Source: Epiperipatus broadwayi (Eukaryota; Onychophora; Udeonychophora; Euonychophora; Peripatidae). From it: 64,000 nt of DNA. Below, one piece after another: positions 33,753 through 45,793 of this stretch. The DNA is taken from positions 5,873,092 to 5,937,091 of the forward strand of contig JAQFVV010000020.1 of the NCBI GenBank assembly GCA_028023455.1, in the 5' to 3' direction. The translations under genes were made by a program, and so were the position numbers. The notes below the pieces were generated by a model. The model saw only the letters and a list, made by a program, of their open reading frames with translations. It did no database searches and was not told the origin of the DNA. Each line of letters opens with the position of its first letter. Position 1 is the first letter of the stretch.

Positions 33753-35035
33753 CTAGCCTTTTGTGATGGGTAAATTTTCTTTCTGACAAACTTCATCATT
33801 ATAGATCATTATATTCTATAATCAATCATATTTTCCCAATAAAAATACTTAATATTGTCTTCTCAAAGTGTTTTTATAATGTTATATATCATATACAGGA
33901 ATTTTTTTTTAGTACGTCTCTTATTGTCATTTTTATTATTAAAAAAAAAACATACCACTTAGTAGTATGACATTTTCCGGATCCAAAGGCAGTTAGTTCT
34001 CTCCACCATATTTTAGGGTTATTTTCTATAATCTAAATTAATCAATGATAATCAAATGATATAATGCTACAATATTTCCATTTCCAGATTAGTTTCTAGA
34101 TTTTGACTTTATCAATGAGGATTAGGATTTAAACCTGGAATTAATGCACTTATACACCCAACCACACCTTTTGTTTTTCTATATTATTCAAGATAATTCA
34201 ATCATAAACATTTTGCCCACTTGTAAAGAAAATATTTTTTTATTTTAAACTTTCAATATATAGCATGTTTCCAGTCTAGTCAGTCAAATTAATAACATTC
34301 AAATTCAGTGGATGAAATTCATTGTGATTTTAAAACACCAATATTGCAGACTTGCCAAATTTAAAAAAATCGAAAAAACCGAAGTCAACTCACTTAACTT
34401 TTTTTTTAATTACACGATATTAATTTAAATAATATAAGAATGAAAATGTGACCACTAAATATATTAGTTTCACCTTTATAAGGGGAAAAACTAAAACCAG
34501 TTTGAGGATGGAGATATTATAGCTTTATAGAATCTGGTGGTCACTGAATATTTAAAGACTATGGACATGTCTCTAGAATAGAGTGAAGAAAATTCTATTG
34601 ACAGCATATGAGAATGTCATGTGATATTGCTTTTGGTATATTTTCACAATAAAAAAATAATTTTAAGTAAAACTTTTCCAAAACTTTTATGTTATATCAT
34701 TAGGACATTTGTAGTTCAATTCTATGCAATAAATGTGGCAAAATACAGCCTGATATTATTAGATTGGTTTAGATAATTATGATACTATGACCAAATACCC
34801 ACTGCTAAATGATATGGTAACACATTGGAGTCTGTCTATCTAAATAACTGTCAAGATTTTTAAATTAAATTTCTCTGTCAAAGTGATGACCGTTCTAACC
34901 AAACATTTGTGAAGACTTTATTTATTTGCTGACCGACAGGGCAAGTAACTTTTTGAGCATTAATTAGTTAAATGAAATCTTTAGATGTTGATTTAAAACA
35001 ATAAGAACAATTTATAAAATTTCCATATAATATCA
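33753..35035. other. non-coding stretch with R1 fragment
   Basis: 34075-34118 matches the R1 interior (CCAGATTAGTTTCTAG, TTTATCAATGAGGA), a decayed ribozyme complement. No gene otherwise. Confidence 0.45.
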
Positions 35036-35454
35036 AATCATCCATGCACTTTACTACTGTTACAGAATGCTTTATTTACCACCCTCTTTTACAGTTTACA
35101 GTTTTGATTGCACCAGAAATCCTCTTCAGAACTATATATCTCCTAATCTCAACTGGAGACTACTGTTGCACAATGCATTATTTACCACACTCTTTTATAG
35201 TTTACAGTTTTGAGTTGCCCAGCAATCCTCTTTAGAACTTTACATCTCCTAACCTCAATTGCTAAATTCCAGTTGAGGTTAGGAAATATAAAGTTCTGAA
35301 AAAGATTGTTGGGGCAATCAAAACTGTAAACTAGAAGTTGGGGTTAGGAGATATAAAGTTCTGAAGAGGATTGCTAGGGCAATCGAAACTGTAAACTCTA
35401 AAATAGGATGGTAAATAAAGCATTGTGTAATAGTAGTAAAGTGCATGGATGATT
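35036..35454. mobile_element. R5 foldback with four ribozyme-like units
   Basis: Ends ATCATCCATGCACTTTACTA and its exact complement form the outer arms. Each arm contains two tandem units of about 100 bp (four in total). Each unit, read towards the right end of the element, has CTGAAGA (or a near match), a GATTGC-loop-GCAATC hairpin, RAAAC, TGTA and AACT. The unit at 35360-35398 has GAAAC intact. This resembles a hammerhead with an extra G before stem II. No target duplication was seen. Confidence 0.7.
35360..35398 (+). ncRNA. possible hammerhead-like motif (R5)
   Basis: AGTT (stem I), CTGAAGA, an unpaired G, GATTGC-TAGG-GCAATC stem II, GAAAC, T, GTA, AACT (pairs with AGTT). Core bases match, but the extra G at the base of stem II and the one-nucleotide stem III loop weaken the call. 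The three other units have lost G12 (AAAAC), which could be CpG decay. Confidence 0.35.
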
Positions 35455-35901
35455 TAGTGTTATATGGTTTATATTTGGCAATGCAATAAGAAAGAATAGT
35501 TATAGCTTATTTTTTAATTTGGCAGCAATAGTACAATTACCAGTCTGAAAGCCTTTTGAAAAAAAATTTAAACATCATACCTTTATCACATCTTGATTCC
35601 TATTTTATAAAACCATCTATAAACTACATAAAAAATGAATACACCAAAGAGAAGCTAATATCCATTCTTATTGATGCCAGTTTCACTTCAAATTATCTAT
35701 GACCAATAATAACGCTTCTTTGCATTACAATCATATTATGACTTCTTTACATAACCAGACATTAATGAAAAAATCTTCTTAAATAATGAAGTCAATGACT
35801 TTATCAAATCAGACATGAATTATGTCTATGCTTAGACTTTTATTCTATTTTCCTGGCAATGAAGATCATATTTTGATATTCTAAATTAATAATAAGATTC
35901 T

Positions 35902-36345
35902 CACATGACCCTCAACTATCCTCACTATCTCATACTGCTGATACTCTTGACCACACACATGTCAAAAAGATAAATAATCTCCAATATTCATAATTCATGC
36001 TAAACCAGTACTCGTCAGTTGGTCCAGATTATCATCTCCACACATATACACAATCAATGCTCAGCTTAAAGTATGAAAATTGGCTATCTTAATATAAACT
36101 GAGCATTGATTGTACATATGTGTGAAGATGATAATCTAGACCTACTGACGAGTGCTAGTTTAGTACAAAATACTTAAATTGGTGATTATTTATCTTTTCA
36201 ACATGTGTGTGATCAAGTGCATCAGCAGTATGAGATAGCGTGGATAGTTAAGGGTCATGTGAAAGTCTGAATTCAAACCCTCTATATATTATATATTGGA
36301 GAGGTATAAAAAAGCATGTACTATAGAAAAAAAATTATGTATTAA
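35902..36345. mobile_element. R2 inverted pair
   Basis: A minus unit (about 35902-36060) joins a plus unit (about 36061-36310) head to head at CTCAGCTTAAAGTATG. Ribozyme regions: 35970-36033 minus (CTGACGA, stem II GTACT/AGCAT, GAAT) and 36129-36190 plus (CTGACGA, stem II GTGCT/AGTAC, AAAA). A possible 11-bp target duplication, AATAAGATTCT versus AATGAGATTCT, lies at 35891 and 36346 (one mismatch). Confidence 0.8.
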
Positions 36346-36356
36346 AATGAGATTCT

Positions 36357-36877
36357 GGAAAAGACTAATCTAAGATTGATTCAAAGCATTCTATTCAATA
36401 AAATTTTGAAAGTTTTTTGCTGTAATTGATAACTTCATTCTTTTTTAAGATAAATTGGAGCAATAAAAGAAGTAGATAATTTTAAGGTTCCAATTCTATA
36501 TCATATTGTGCTTCTATAGCACCTCATGTAAACTGGTGTTCACATATTGATATAATAAATTATATATTCATATAGTTTTTTAAAATTTAATTACACTTTT
36601 ATTCAGTAGATGGAGCTTCTCGCATTTCCAAAAAAACTTGTTTTCACAATAAAAAAAGTTGATTTTTATGATAAATAAAAAGCTTCAAAATGTAGGCAGC
36701 TTTAGATTTCAATTCAAATTTTTTTTTACATGTAATTTTTACCAGAAAAATTATAAGAATATCTATAACATTTTAAATAATTATTTTACATTGTAAATAT
36801 AGATACATTATTTCTAAGGGTATATTTATTAAAAAATTATTATAAAGTATTTATATATTTTTTTCACAAATACATCA
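36357..36877. other. AT-rich non-coding stretch
   Basis: Nothing recognisable; very AT-rich downstream flank of the candidate terminal exon. Confidence 0.5.
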
Positions 36878-36883
36878 TTTATT
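36878..36883 (-). terminator. candidate poly(A) signal
   Basis: AATAAA on the minus strand, about 65 bases after the stop codon of the candidate exon, followed by GTATTTGTG (GT-rich). Placement fits a short 3' UTR. Confidence 0.4.
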
Positions 36884-36948
36884 GAAATGCCATATAAATT
36901 ATACTTTCCTTTTTTCACTCCTTCTTGATAGGACCAAAAAATATATAG

Positions 36949-37208
36949 CTAAGCAATTTTAAAAAATTCAATAGGTTTTGAAATTGACGTAACACTTTTA
37001 CACAGAAAATTCTCTCCTGGAATGCCACCAAGCTGCAGCACAGATTTTCCAATTTTAAGATTACAATGTGTTTTTCTCTCATCAAGTTCAATATCCCTGT
37101 CCATATACAAATGAATCAATAAAATGGCTGCATCTTCAAAGAAGCCATCTTGGTTTCTACCAGAAAAGAATTGCAAGTATTTGGTTTTTGTAAATTTTTG
37201 AATTATGT
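36949..37208 (-). CDS. candidate terminal exon of an unrecognised gene
   Basis: On the minus strand a pyrimidine-rich run ending TTTGTCATTTAG precedes 37208 and looks like a 3' splice acceptor. From there the frame reads IIQKFTKTKYLQFFSGRNQD, then GFFEDAAILLIHLYMDRDIE, then LDERKTHCNLKIGKSVLQLG, then GIPGENFLCKSVTSISKP, and stops with TAG at 36951-36949. Composition is protein-like (balanced Asp/Glu/Lys/Gly, few repeats) and unlike the Phe/Ile-rich chance frames nearby. Codon use and GC rise locally. An AATAAA follows. I do not recognise the family and propose no function. Upstream exons are not visible in this window, but introns could be long. It could also be a fragment of an unrecognised retroelement or a processed copy. 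Confidence 0.45.
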
Positions 37209-37420
37209 CTAAATGACAAAATAAAATAGAAATATCATTGACAATCAAATTTTTCATTAAAAATTAAAAATGTTTAAAGTAACATTTGAATTATTTTATT
37301 ATTATTCTTAAAAATGTATAACATTTAATGAATTCTTTCCTAATACATTGGGGAAGAAGAAGAGTTCTAAACCTACAAAAATTACTTAAAAATTATCATG
37401 TTAAATTGTCTTTATGTATG

Positions 37421-37629
37421 AAAGTAGAAAACTCTCCATATGGTAGTGCTACTAAGTGGAAGTGTTCATAATCAATGGATGCAAGAAGATTTGTGCATAA
37501 AATTCCTATCTAATGCCTATTCCTCTAATATCCCAGACTAGTTTCTAGTTTGTGGCTTTCATCAGTGAGGAATCATAGATTTGAGAGAATTGCACTTAAG
37601 TGATCACATGATGTTTTGATGAGTTTATA
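37421..37629 (+). mobile_element. R1 copy with exact 12-bp target duplication
   Basis: Bounded by TCTTTATGTATG at 37409-37420 and 37630-37641. It begins AAAGTAGAAAACTCTCC and ends GTGATCACATGATG with a short extra. It holds one ribozyme motif at 37528-37582 (minus; CTGATGA and GAAAC kept). The right arm is mostly deleted. Confidence 0.85.
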
Positions 37630-37741
37630 TCTTTATGTATGTTGATGCAAGCCAGAAAATGACAATGAATTAAACTACAAATAAGGACAATGTCATTACT
37701 AATACTGTGTTTACAAACTTGAACTCCGGTACTCTTGATCA

Positions 37742-38067
37742 CCACATGATCAATGTTTTTTATGCTTGCTCATAACTTATTAAAACAGGCAAAAACTCTC
37801 TATATAGTAGTGCCACTCAGTGCAAGCCAGAGCAATCAATGGAGGCCAGAAGTCTTGTGCATAAAATCTCTGTCTAGTGCCTACTCATCCAACATCCCCA
37901 GACTAGTTTTAGATTCAAAGTTCCTTACTGATGAAGGCTACAAGCCAGAAACTAGACTGGGATATTGGATGAGTAGGCACTAAATAGGGATTTCAAGCCT
38001 TCTGGCATCCATTGATTACTCTGGCTTGCACTGAGTGGCATCACTGTATGAAGAGTTTTTCCTGTTT
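37742..38067 (-). mobile_element. R1 inverted copy
   Basis: Left outer arm CACATGATCAATGTTTTTTA, right end AGAGTTTTTCCTGTTT. Flanks TACTCTTGATCA (37730) and TACTCTTAATCA (38068) are a 12-bp direct repeat with one mismatch. The left half is truncated within the ribozyme complement at about 37910; the right half holds an almost complete plus-strand motif. Confidence 0.85.
37912..37970 (+). ncRNA. hammerhead-like ribozyme motif (R1)
   Basis: ATTCAA, TTCCTTA, CTGATGA, GGC-TACAA-GCC, A, GAAAC, TA, GAC (cleavage triplet changed from GTC), TGGGATATTGGAT. Good core and stem II; the U-to-A change at the cleavage triplet would block cutting. Confidence 0.6.
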
Positions 38068-38491
38068 TACTCTTAATCATTTGGATAAACAGAAGGATTA
38101 AAAATAATGAGTCATTGAAAATTGAATGGAGATAAATCATAAAAAAGGTGATGATTTAACCCTCTTCTCTGAACATGATCCTACTTAATGGATACTAATT
38201 AAGTTCTTCCATCAATAATTTTGAAAATAATCTATATAAAAAATTTAAATAATGATAAAAGTACTATTTCAAAAAATAGCTAGTATATTTTTTAAACCTC
38301 AGCAATAATCCATACAAAGTAGAAAAGAAATCAGTTTGTATTAATTATCTCAATTTTTTTTTTTGAAGGTCTGAATATGATCATGTTTACTCGGTTACTT
38401 TCATCATCAACCTAGATCTTTTCTAATTTAAAAAAATTAAGATACTGAAAAAGTGTCATTTCTGAAAGTTATACCCACAATATATTTTTTA

Positions 38492-38736
38492 ATCCTGTAT
38501 TAATAACAGCAATATACCTATTTCATTGACAATGCATATATTGTTATTGTTAGCACAATTTAAATCCAAATTCTTTAATCCCAAATTAATAACAGTAATA
38601 TTCCAATTTCACTGCTTATGTTGTTATTTCTTAAACAAATTAAATCCAGATTTTCTAATATGAATAAATTACAGTATAGTACTTCCATTTCATGGTCAAG
38701 TAATGTACTATTATTTAAGACAAATAAAGACATCTA
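38492..38736. repeat. three-copy tandem repeat, about 80-86 bp
   Basis: Units start near 38492, 38578 and 38658 and share ATTAATAACAGTAATAT, CCAATTTCA and AAACAAATTAAATCCAGATT-like blocks; the third is the most diverged. Confidence 0.7.
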
Positions 38737-38739
38737 ACT

Positions 38740-39165
38740 TTTTTTAATAAAATGATAATTGTTTTGGGCTATTGGTGTATAAATATATATGTGGGTGTGC
38801 ACATGTTTTATCTTTCTATTGCGTTATTTTAAACAATATATATTAATGCATTTGTTAATACGTTATGTTTTTTGGTTAAACTTTCATTATATTACGTTTT
38901 AAGATTGTTCTGTAGATGTTTCTTTTTATATATAATAAAAAAATTGTTTTGTAAAATGAAATAAAAATAAATAAATACATTCTTGCATCAGTATCCCTAC
39001 AATAATAAAATTATCAGTATGTTACAAAAGAATGTCACCTGCTGATTCGGAATGATTAATCAATTATTTCCAAAGTTGTATATTAATTTTAATGCAGATT
39101 TAAAGTATTCTTAGTGAACTAATAATTATATTTTATTTGCAGTTTCAATCTACAATCATTTTTAA
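38740..39165. other. AT-rich non-coding stretch
   Basis: Nothing recognisable. Confidence 0.5.
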
Positions 39166-39745
39166 GACCCAACATACAGGCTATATATATATCTACAACC
39201 AATGTAATATATAGGGTTCTTTGAGCTCAGACTTTCACAGGACCCTCAACTTTTCACCCTATCTCACACCACTGATACACTTGACTACGTATATATCTAA
39301 AAGATAAATAATCACCAATATATATGTTTCATGCTAATCCAGCACTCATCAGTTGATCCAGATTATCATCTCTACACATACATACAGTAAGTGCTCAGAT
39401 TTATATTAAGATAGCCAATCTTCATACTTACATTGATTGTACATTCATATTACATTGATTGTATAGGTATATATATAGCCTGTATGTTGGATATTAAATA
39501 GTAGCTTCAATGTCTGCCCAGTCCTTGTATATGTACTTAAATAGATTGTGTCCTGTACATGGGGGGTCAGAGAGACTTATGATCAACCTGGATGTGATGA
39601 GAATGTTGGCATCAATCAGTGTAAGCTTTGAGCGTTTCGTCATCAGATTTTTAATAGGATGGTTGGATGAAGAGTTGGAGGGTGGAGTGGATTGAAGCCT
39701 GTTCATTAAAGTATGAAGATTGGCTACCTTAATATAAATCATTTC
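39166..39745. mobile_element. R2 inverted pair, minus unit then plus unit
   Basis: The minus unit at 39169-39440 opens with CCAACATACAGGCTATATAT and its perfect 21-bp inverse (39470-39490) starts the plus unit, which keeps CAGTCCTTGTATATGTA, GGGGGGTCAGAG and GTGGATTGAAGCCTGTTC before it is cut at about 39745. The ribozyme region at 39305-39368 (minus) has CTGATGA, stem II GTGCT/AGCAT, GAAAC and TTGGTGATTATT. The 61-codon plus frame inside the unit is not treated as a gene. Confidence 0.8.
39305..39368 (-). ncRNA. hammerhead ribozyme motif (R2)
   Basis: GATAATC, TGG bulge, ATCAA, CTGATGA, GTGCT-GGATT-AGCAT, GAAAC, AT-rich stem III, A, TTGGT, GATTATT. The core is complete. Stem II closes with G-T instead of G-C; inner stem I has one A-to-T neighbour change that still pairs as T-G. 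Confidence 0.65.
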
Positions 39746-40344
39746 TATGTTTTTTGTCACTAAATAAACTTTTGCCATTAAATTCGGAATTGTCAAGAAG
39801 CTCAACATTCATTTTTCGACCAATCATAAAGTGGCAGATACTTTTATTGACTCATGGAACTGATTATACAATCATTTTCAAAAAATAGTAGTAGCTTATT
39901 TTTAATTAATCCAAGGACAGAATTATTCAAATCTACAACATACCCTTTAAGCTCATTCCTTTCATAAATTGCATGATAAAGTTAAAATTCACTCTGGTAA
40001 TTTTAGCACTTAATAACTGATGAAACTTAATATAAATACCAGTTCAATTTCTATCAATATATTTAAGATTAATCAAATTCTATTATTTCTAACACTATAA
40101 CTTATTTATCAACTTCTTTTACATTCTGAATCTAACTTTAAGATAGTCTATAAAATGTCATTATTTGAAGCATTAATGTATCTAAATTTCTTGCCAGTGA
40201 CTTTGTATGTTAAAAAAAAGGATTTATTACAGTAAATTCAAATATTATTTGATAATAGAGCACTTAATTTTTCAGACATAATAACATTATTTCCAATAAC
40301 TTTTGGTTATATTTTATTGGTTTTTACAATCGAAATTTTATGGA
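39746..40344. other. AT-rich non-coding stretch
   Basis: No gene recognised. Confidence 0.5.
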
Positions 40345-41150
40345 TTTTCTCCTCAAAATCAACCTTAATGCCCTTTCAACATATCATTTCCTAGAATATT
40401 GCTGCAGATTTAGACACATTTATCCAATATGTTCTTTATGCCACAGGGAAGATGAAACCACAATTCATCTCCTTCATCATTGTCATTTGTTCCCATTTTA
40501 CTGAGACATCATAGCTTCCTCATCCAAATCTATAAGATCCACACTTCCCGGCTTCATAGACAGTATCAAAAATGGCATATTTACCCTAATTAGAATCTTC
40601 ACATTCATTCTTGTCACCTACTGGACCATCAGATGCTCTCTCATCTTCAATCAAATTATTGACAATCCTTTAGAAAACTTTCTAATTAGAATAATCAAAA
40701 TTCAAGGGATAGAAAATTTGGCTCCCCACAGATTTATAAGGCCACATGGGAACTTCTCATTTTACTCACTCTTGGACACTGATCACTTCCATCATAATTT
40801 ACACTTCACATGTTTTCCTCCATCCATTCAAAAGGAGAAGCCTCATGACAATTGAGCCTTTCTTATGAACTACCTTAATTCCAGACTTAAGCCTCTGCTC
40901 CTATTATCTAATCATGAATTGTCTACTCTTCAACTTAAAAACTGTTTATATTTACTACAGATTTTGCTCCTCCACTAATTTACTAATTACACCAACTTTT
41001 GTTAAATCCTGTATTCTATAATGATTACTCCCCTCTGTAAATATCATGCCATCTTATATGTAACCCATTTTCTAAAATAACACATCTCATAGCATGTACA
41101 ATTATAAACCTAACAAATATGCTTTAATAAAAATAAAAAAAAGCAGACTT
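40345..41150 (+). pseudogene. LINE ORF2 C-terminus with Cys/His finger
   Basis: The frame starting near 40360 reads INLNALSTYHFLEYCCRF, then ICSLCHREDETTIHLLHHCH before a stop: a C-x2-C-x8-H-x4-C finger like those at the C-termini of several non-LTR clades. After the stop the frame continues with IASSSKSIRSTLPGFID and IRIFTFILVTYWTIRCSL to about 40856, so the element is only lightly broken. The 3' end at about 41130-41150 is an A-rich AATAAAAATA-type tail. It is distinct in sequence from the LINE at 4872 and from the RTE copies. Confidence 0.75.
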
Positions 41151-41415
41151 TTGTTAATAATATGTGATAATGCTGTTCACTAAAGAATAATAGTTGTGTC
41201 TGGATTTTCAAATATAACAGCAAAGAATACCTGGTGATAAAATGGACACAGGTACTATTTTATAAAAACAGTGTTTAATATTATTCGTATATTTAGAAAT
41301 TTTTAGAGTACATGATATCATTCTTAAATGTCACTGTAAGCCCAATCCTATGCAGTTTCTTTATTTGAAAAACTCACTGCTCAATTAAAATAAAATGTTT
41401 AACTATATATATATT

Positions 41416-41487
41416 TTCATGTGTCAAAGCATCGGCTAGGAAGCGAATCCAGGACAATGCTTGTAAGGCAGCTGTGCTAACCATATT
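41416..41487 (-). mobile_element. tRNA-Gly-type SINE
   Basis: Plus strand shows TCATGTGTCAAAGCATCGGC, AGGAAGCGAATCC and CAGCTGTGCTAACC, i.e. the SINE in reverse; its 5' end is missing. Confidence 0.8.
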
Positions 41488-41489
41488 TC

Positions 41490-43705
41490 TTTATTAAAAT
41501 TATGTTATTTACTAGATGGTTTTCAATAAGCAGCGCTATATTATCTACATCCTGTAACACTTTTTTATATACAAATGTTATATAATAAGTCCACATCAAG
41601 CAAAGTTTGCATAATTTCATATATCTATAATTGAAAAACATTAAGCCAATGACTTTATTATTATCATCATTTCTTATTTTATTATCACTGCTGTTACTGA
41701 CATAATATTACTTTCATTAATCTAGTAATAAACTGTATTTTTCAAGTCAGAACCCTTTTATATTACCTTCTCTTGGTATTTTTGTATTATGCAAATTTAT
41801 AAAGCATGCACTCATTTGCTGAGTGAAATATCCGAAATTTAATTCCAAAGTGAACCATTTATGATCATTCTATGTTGTGGGTGTGATCATGTTTGTGATT
41901 AAGGTTGATCTTGTTGTTTGCATGCTTACATACTAATACACAGTTGCACGTAAAAAAAGAAGAGAAGATTGAAGTCAAAGAAATGATCAATGCCAGGAGA
42001 ACTTAGCGATGTCTTCTATATCAATCTAAATAGTTGAAAAAAGTATGTTAAAAGAAAGAGAGTTAGAAAAGAGCATAGAGAGAATGCAAAAAATGATTGC
42101 TTATATTAACGCAATACCTATCATTTGATAGCAAACATCATTCACAATTAATCCTCTTATCCGAACATCATTTCCACTTCCTTTCACTGTTCCGCATCCG
42201 ACACATATTCATTAACATTAATACATCAAACAATTTTATATCTATTTGTTTATTATTTAACCTCCCCCTCCCAATGATATTTCTATATCACTTGAAGAAA
42301 ATCTGGCAGCCATTTAATTGATTTTTAAAAAAAAAAAAAGAAAATAGAAATTGAAAAAGTAAATAAATCCGAAGTCTTTTTTTTTAAATCAATATTTTAT
42401 TTTTTGTTTCAAAGACGTTTTAATTTAAATAATGGGTTATTGATTTGTTTCTGTAAAAAATTAACCCATCTTTAATTTTCCTTAACAAATGTATTCATTC
42501 TTCTTCCAAAATCTGACACTTATAATAATAATAATAATAAATTAATTTAGAATATTTTTAGCATTTGATACGGTCCCTATTTTAGCAAATTGAAAAGATA
42601 AGCCGGGGCTCAAACTTTCTAACAAGACTTAAGGATGTCATAATGAACTGTCAGGACAAAATTCTCAAATCAGTAGGAATTCTTTATGATGGAATGACTA
42701 ATAACTTTTTATTTATTTTTGCTTCAGACTCTCGGGAGGAGGTCGCTGACTATTGGTTATGCTAAACATTTTAGAATCATAAAACAAAGAGAAAACAATT
42801 CAGTGAACTATTTAAATTCAATAACATGAAATATTAGAATATTAAATAAATATACAAAACATCCAATAAACTTCTGTAATATTTACATCATTTCTTGTAT
42901 AAATATTTATATATTAAAAAAAAAAAAAACTTTTATATTTATTAAGTTTTATATATATACCAAAGAGTGATAATGATGAGGTAAAAAAATTCCACGAATT
43001 CGAATATAAAAGAAACAGTAATTGTATAGTTTGATACGAAAGAGGTGACAAAACTATAGAAAAGTATGGGTGGCGACAAAAAATGAAGATGTAAAAGAAT
43101 TGATAAAATTTTGTAGAGATTATAATATGATTCTCACAGGGTTGGTGTTTACACATAAAAAGCTGTAGATGATAAGAGATTTCAACTAAATTATGTGCCA
43201 ATTCCAAATAAATTTAAAAACAATATGAAGAGCGCATGCATGCATCCTGAGATGGCATAGATTAAATTATGATTCGGTAATGCTTGAATTAAAATTTTCG
43301 TTTTAAAAATTAAAAAGAGGAGAGGAAAAAAAGAGTAAATTATAATATATGAGTAAAATTAATTCAGATAAATTTGGGAATTATTAAAAAAATTGAAAAA
43401 GGTGTTGTACTAAAGACAATAATAGCTTATAAAAATATGCGAATTTAAAAAAATCACTGGGTTAGTAATGAGGTGAGAAATAAAATGACACCAAGAGGAA
43501 GATAAAAATATGAATTCTAGTGACCCTTACCATGAAATAAGATGTTAAATTCTATGATAATATAAGCTTGCAGGAATAGGAATCAAACATTCTCTTCATC
43601 AGCTTTAAAAGTGTGTATAAAATGTGTATAAGAAAATTGAGATGAGAAATAGTTAAAGCAATTAGAATTGGAATGTGGAAAATATAAGAATTGGTATTAA
43701 AAAAG
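41490..43705. other. AT-rich non-coding stretch
   Basis: Contains a short (TAA)n tract at about 42522-42541. A weak tRNA-like patch lies near 42600 (minus). No gene supported; the frames at 42097-42321 and 42914-43207 show no coding sign. Confidence 0.45.
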
Positions 43706-43813
43706 ATTTTTTTTTCTCATGTGTCATAGCATCAGCCGGGAAGCAAACCCGCTAACCTGGGACAACTGTTTGTAAAGCAGCTGTCACTGACCTCTCAACC
43801 ACCAAAGCTTGAG
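43706..43813 (-). mobile_element. tRNA-Gly-type SINE
   Basis: Plus strand: TCTCATGTGTCATAGCATCA, GCCGGGAAGCAAACCC, CAGCTGTCACTGACCTCTCA, CCACCAAAGCTTGA. Nearly full length. Confidence 0.85.
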
Positions 43814-44633
43814 ATTTGTTCTATAAATAAATAAAAAATACAATTGGTTGGAAAGGACATGGTCACAAGAATGAAGTAGTAAATAAAGATAAAATTAACA
43901 AATTATTACCAAAGAAAGTAGAAATAATGATAAATGGGGAAAAGATGTGATTGGTAAGATAAAAATGTTTTCTAAATTTGTAATTATATGCTGGAATGTT
44001 TTTATCTTTTAGGTGAATGGTTGAACGTTTTTCCAAAAATTTAAAGTTTATTTATACTTTTCCAAATACAACCACCTATTAGTGATAATACACAGGTTAG
44101 TTTAGAACTAAGTAATTCCATATTCAGTGCTATTTTATCTACATCCCCAATTAATCTTTGGCTTGGGGATTAAGCCTTTTATCTTGAGTCCATCACTCTA
44201 TTAGCGTACAGAGAATCTATTACAGACTAATTTTGAATTTAATTTCTACTAAACAAACTGTCAAAATTTAGATGATTTTACAACTTTTAAAAAATATTAT
44301 TCATGTAAGTCTTATTGCCACAAGCATAATTCATTATGCAAAGTATTTTTCACATGAACCTTAGCAGACCTACACTGATATCAATGGGTAATTTTTATAA
44401 AATCTTTCCACTAAATATATATATAATGTAACAGGATGGTCTGAGGTTCAGTGCCCCATGATTGACCATGCCATATGTAATGGGACAGTCTGGTCTCATA
44501 CCATTTAGACAGTTTATAGAGGCATGCATTGTGTGTTACTGGGGAAAATGATTGTAAATGTCTATTTTTTCCATCATTATTATTAACAATGCCCAAGATA
44601 GCTAAATTTAAATTCAACCTTTTTTTTTCAGGC
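43814..44633. other. AT-rich non-coding stretch
   Basis: Nothing recognisable except a small hairpin around ATCCCCAATTAA / CTTGGGGATTAA near 44150-44172. Confidence 0.45.
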
Positions 44634-44790
44634 AAAACTCACTATACGTATTGCCACACACAGCAAGCTAGAGTTATAAGCAAGCATAAGAAATGGTGAT
44701 CATGTGATGTTTATTGGCTTAAAATAACTATTAAACAGGCAAAACTCTCCATACAGTAGTAGTGATCATGTGATATTTAGTGGTTTAATA
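44634..44790. mobile_element. R1 arms only, two nested remnants
   Basis: AGGCAAAACTCACTATACGT leads to AGCAAGCATAAGAAATGGTG and GTGATGTTTATTGGCTTAA. A second CAGGCAAAACTCTCCATAC at 44735 leads to GTGATCATGTGATATTTAGT. Both copies have lost the interior and ribozyme. Confidence 0.8.
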
Positions 44791-45547
44791 AATAACTAGC
44801 AATAAAAGAGAAAGATTCCTCATAGGTAAGTGTATTTTTAGGTTTTAATCACATGACCAATTTCATCATCATTCTTACTCAAATTTTCTTATTCTTTGAC
44901 ACAAAATCTTGATCCGATTGCTACAGCATTGCTAAGATCTGTTATAATGGCAGATAATTTTTTGAAAAAATTTTAGTGCCCCGTACAATGAAACCATTTT
45001 AAAATTATAAACAATATTTTAATAATTTTACTCCTTTTCTTTTTAATGTATATTTAAAAATATATTTAAATACAATATTACATCCTTTAATAAAAATTTA
45101 ATATACACATTATAATGCTAAAATAAATATTTTTATTGCAGATATTAGAATAAGTGATTTTTATTCTATTTACCATTCTCACAATGGGTGATATTTTATT
45201 TCAGATTTAAATTAACTTTACCTAAATATTGTAATATAGTACTCTGTTAAATTTAAATATATTGAAAAAACAGTCATACATGCACGTACACATTTGATTA
45301 TTACACTAAAAGTTTATATCACTATTATAATTAGTTTTAATGTTACTACGTATATAATAATATATTGCTTTACTGATCCTATTTTAAGTAATTTATTCAT
45401 ATAGTGACAGTATTATGTATTTTTATTATTGTACTTATAATTAAATATAAAACTACAATTTTTAAAATTTGCTACAAGTATTTTAAAATGCTATAAAAAA
45501 TATGGAAGGACATTTTAGATTTTGCTTTATAAATAGCTAAGTCTATA
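44791..45547. other. AT-rich non-coding stretch
   Basis: Nothing recognisable. Confidence 0.5.
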
Positions 45548-45732
45548 AAGTCAACATGGGTGTAACAAGAATCTCATCCTCAGGGTAGCCTTTAAGCATT
45601 CCATCATCAGATTTTCAATTGGATGGACAGTGGAAGAATTGGAGTGTGGAGTGGATTGAAGCCTGACCATTAAAGTATGAAGATTGACTATATATATATA
45701 TATGAGCACTTATTGCATTTATATGTAGAGAT

Positions 45733-45793
45733 GATAATCTGGACCAACTGATGATTGCTAGTTTAGCATGGAAAACGATATTGGTGATTATTC
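45733..45793 (+). ncRNA. hammerhead ribozyme motif (R2, first tandem unit)
   Basis: GATAATC, TGG, ACCAA, CTGATGA, TTGCT-AGTTT-AGCAT, an extra G, GAAA, a changed stem III, then ATTGGTGATTATT. The core is present but one base is inserted after stem II. Confidence 0.55.

Noticed and set aside
42097-42321. 74-codon plus frame
   Set aside because: AT-driven composition, no homology recognised, no splice or poly(A) context.
43590-43625. Minus-strand CTGATGA as another hammerhead
   Set aside because: There is no stem II followed by GAAA at proper spacing and no stem I pairing.
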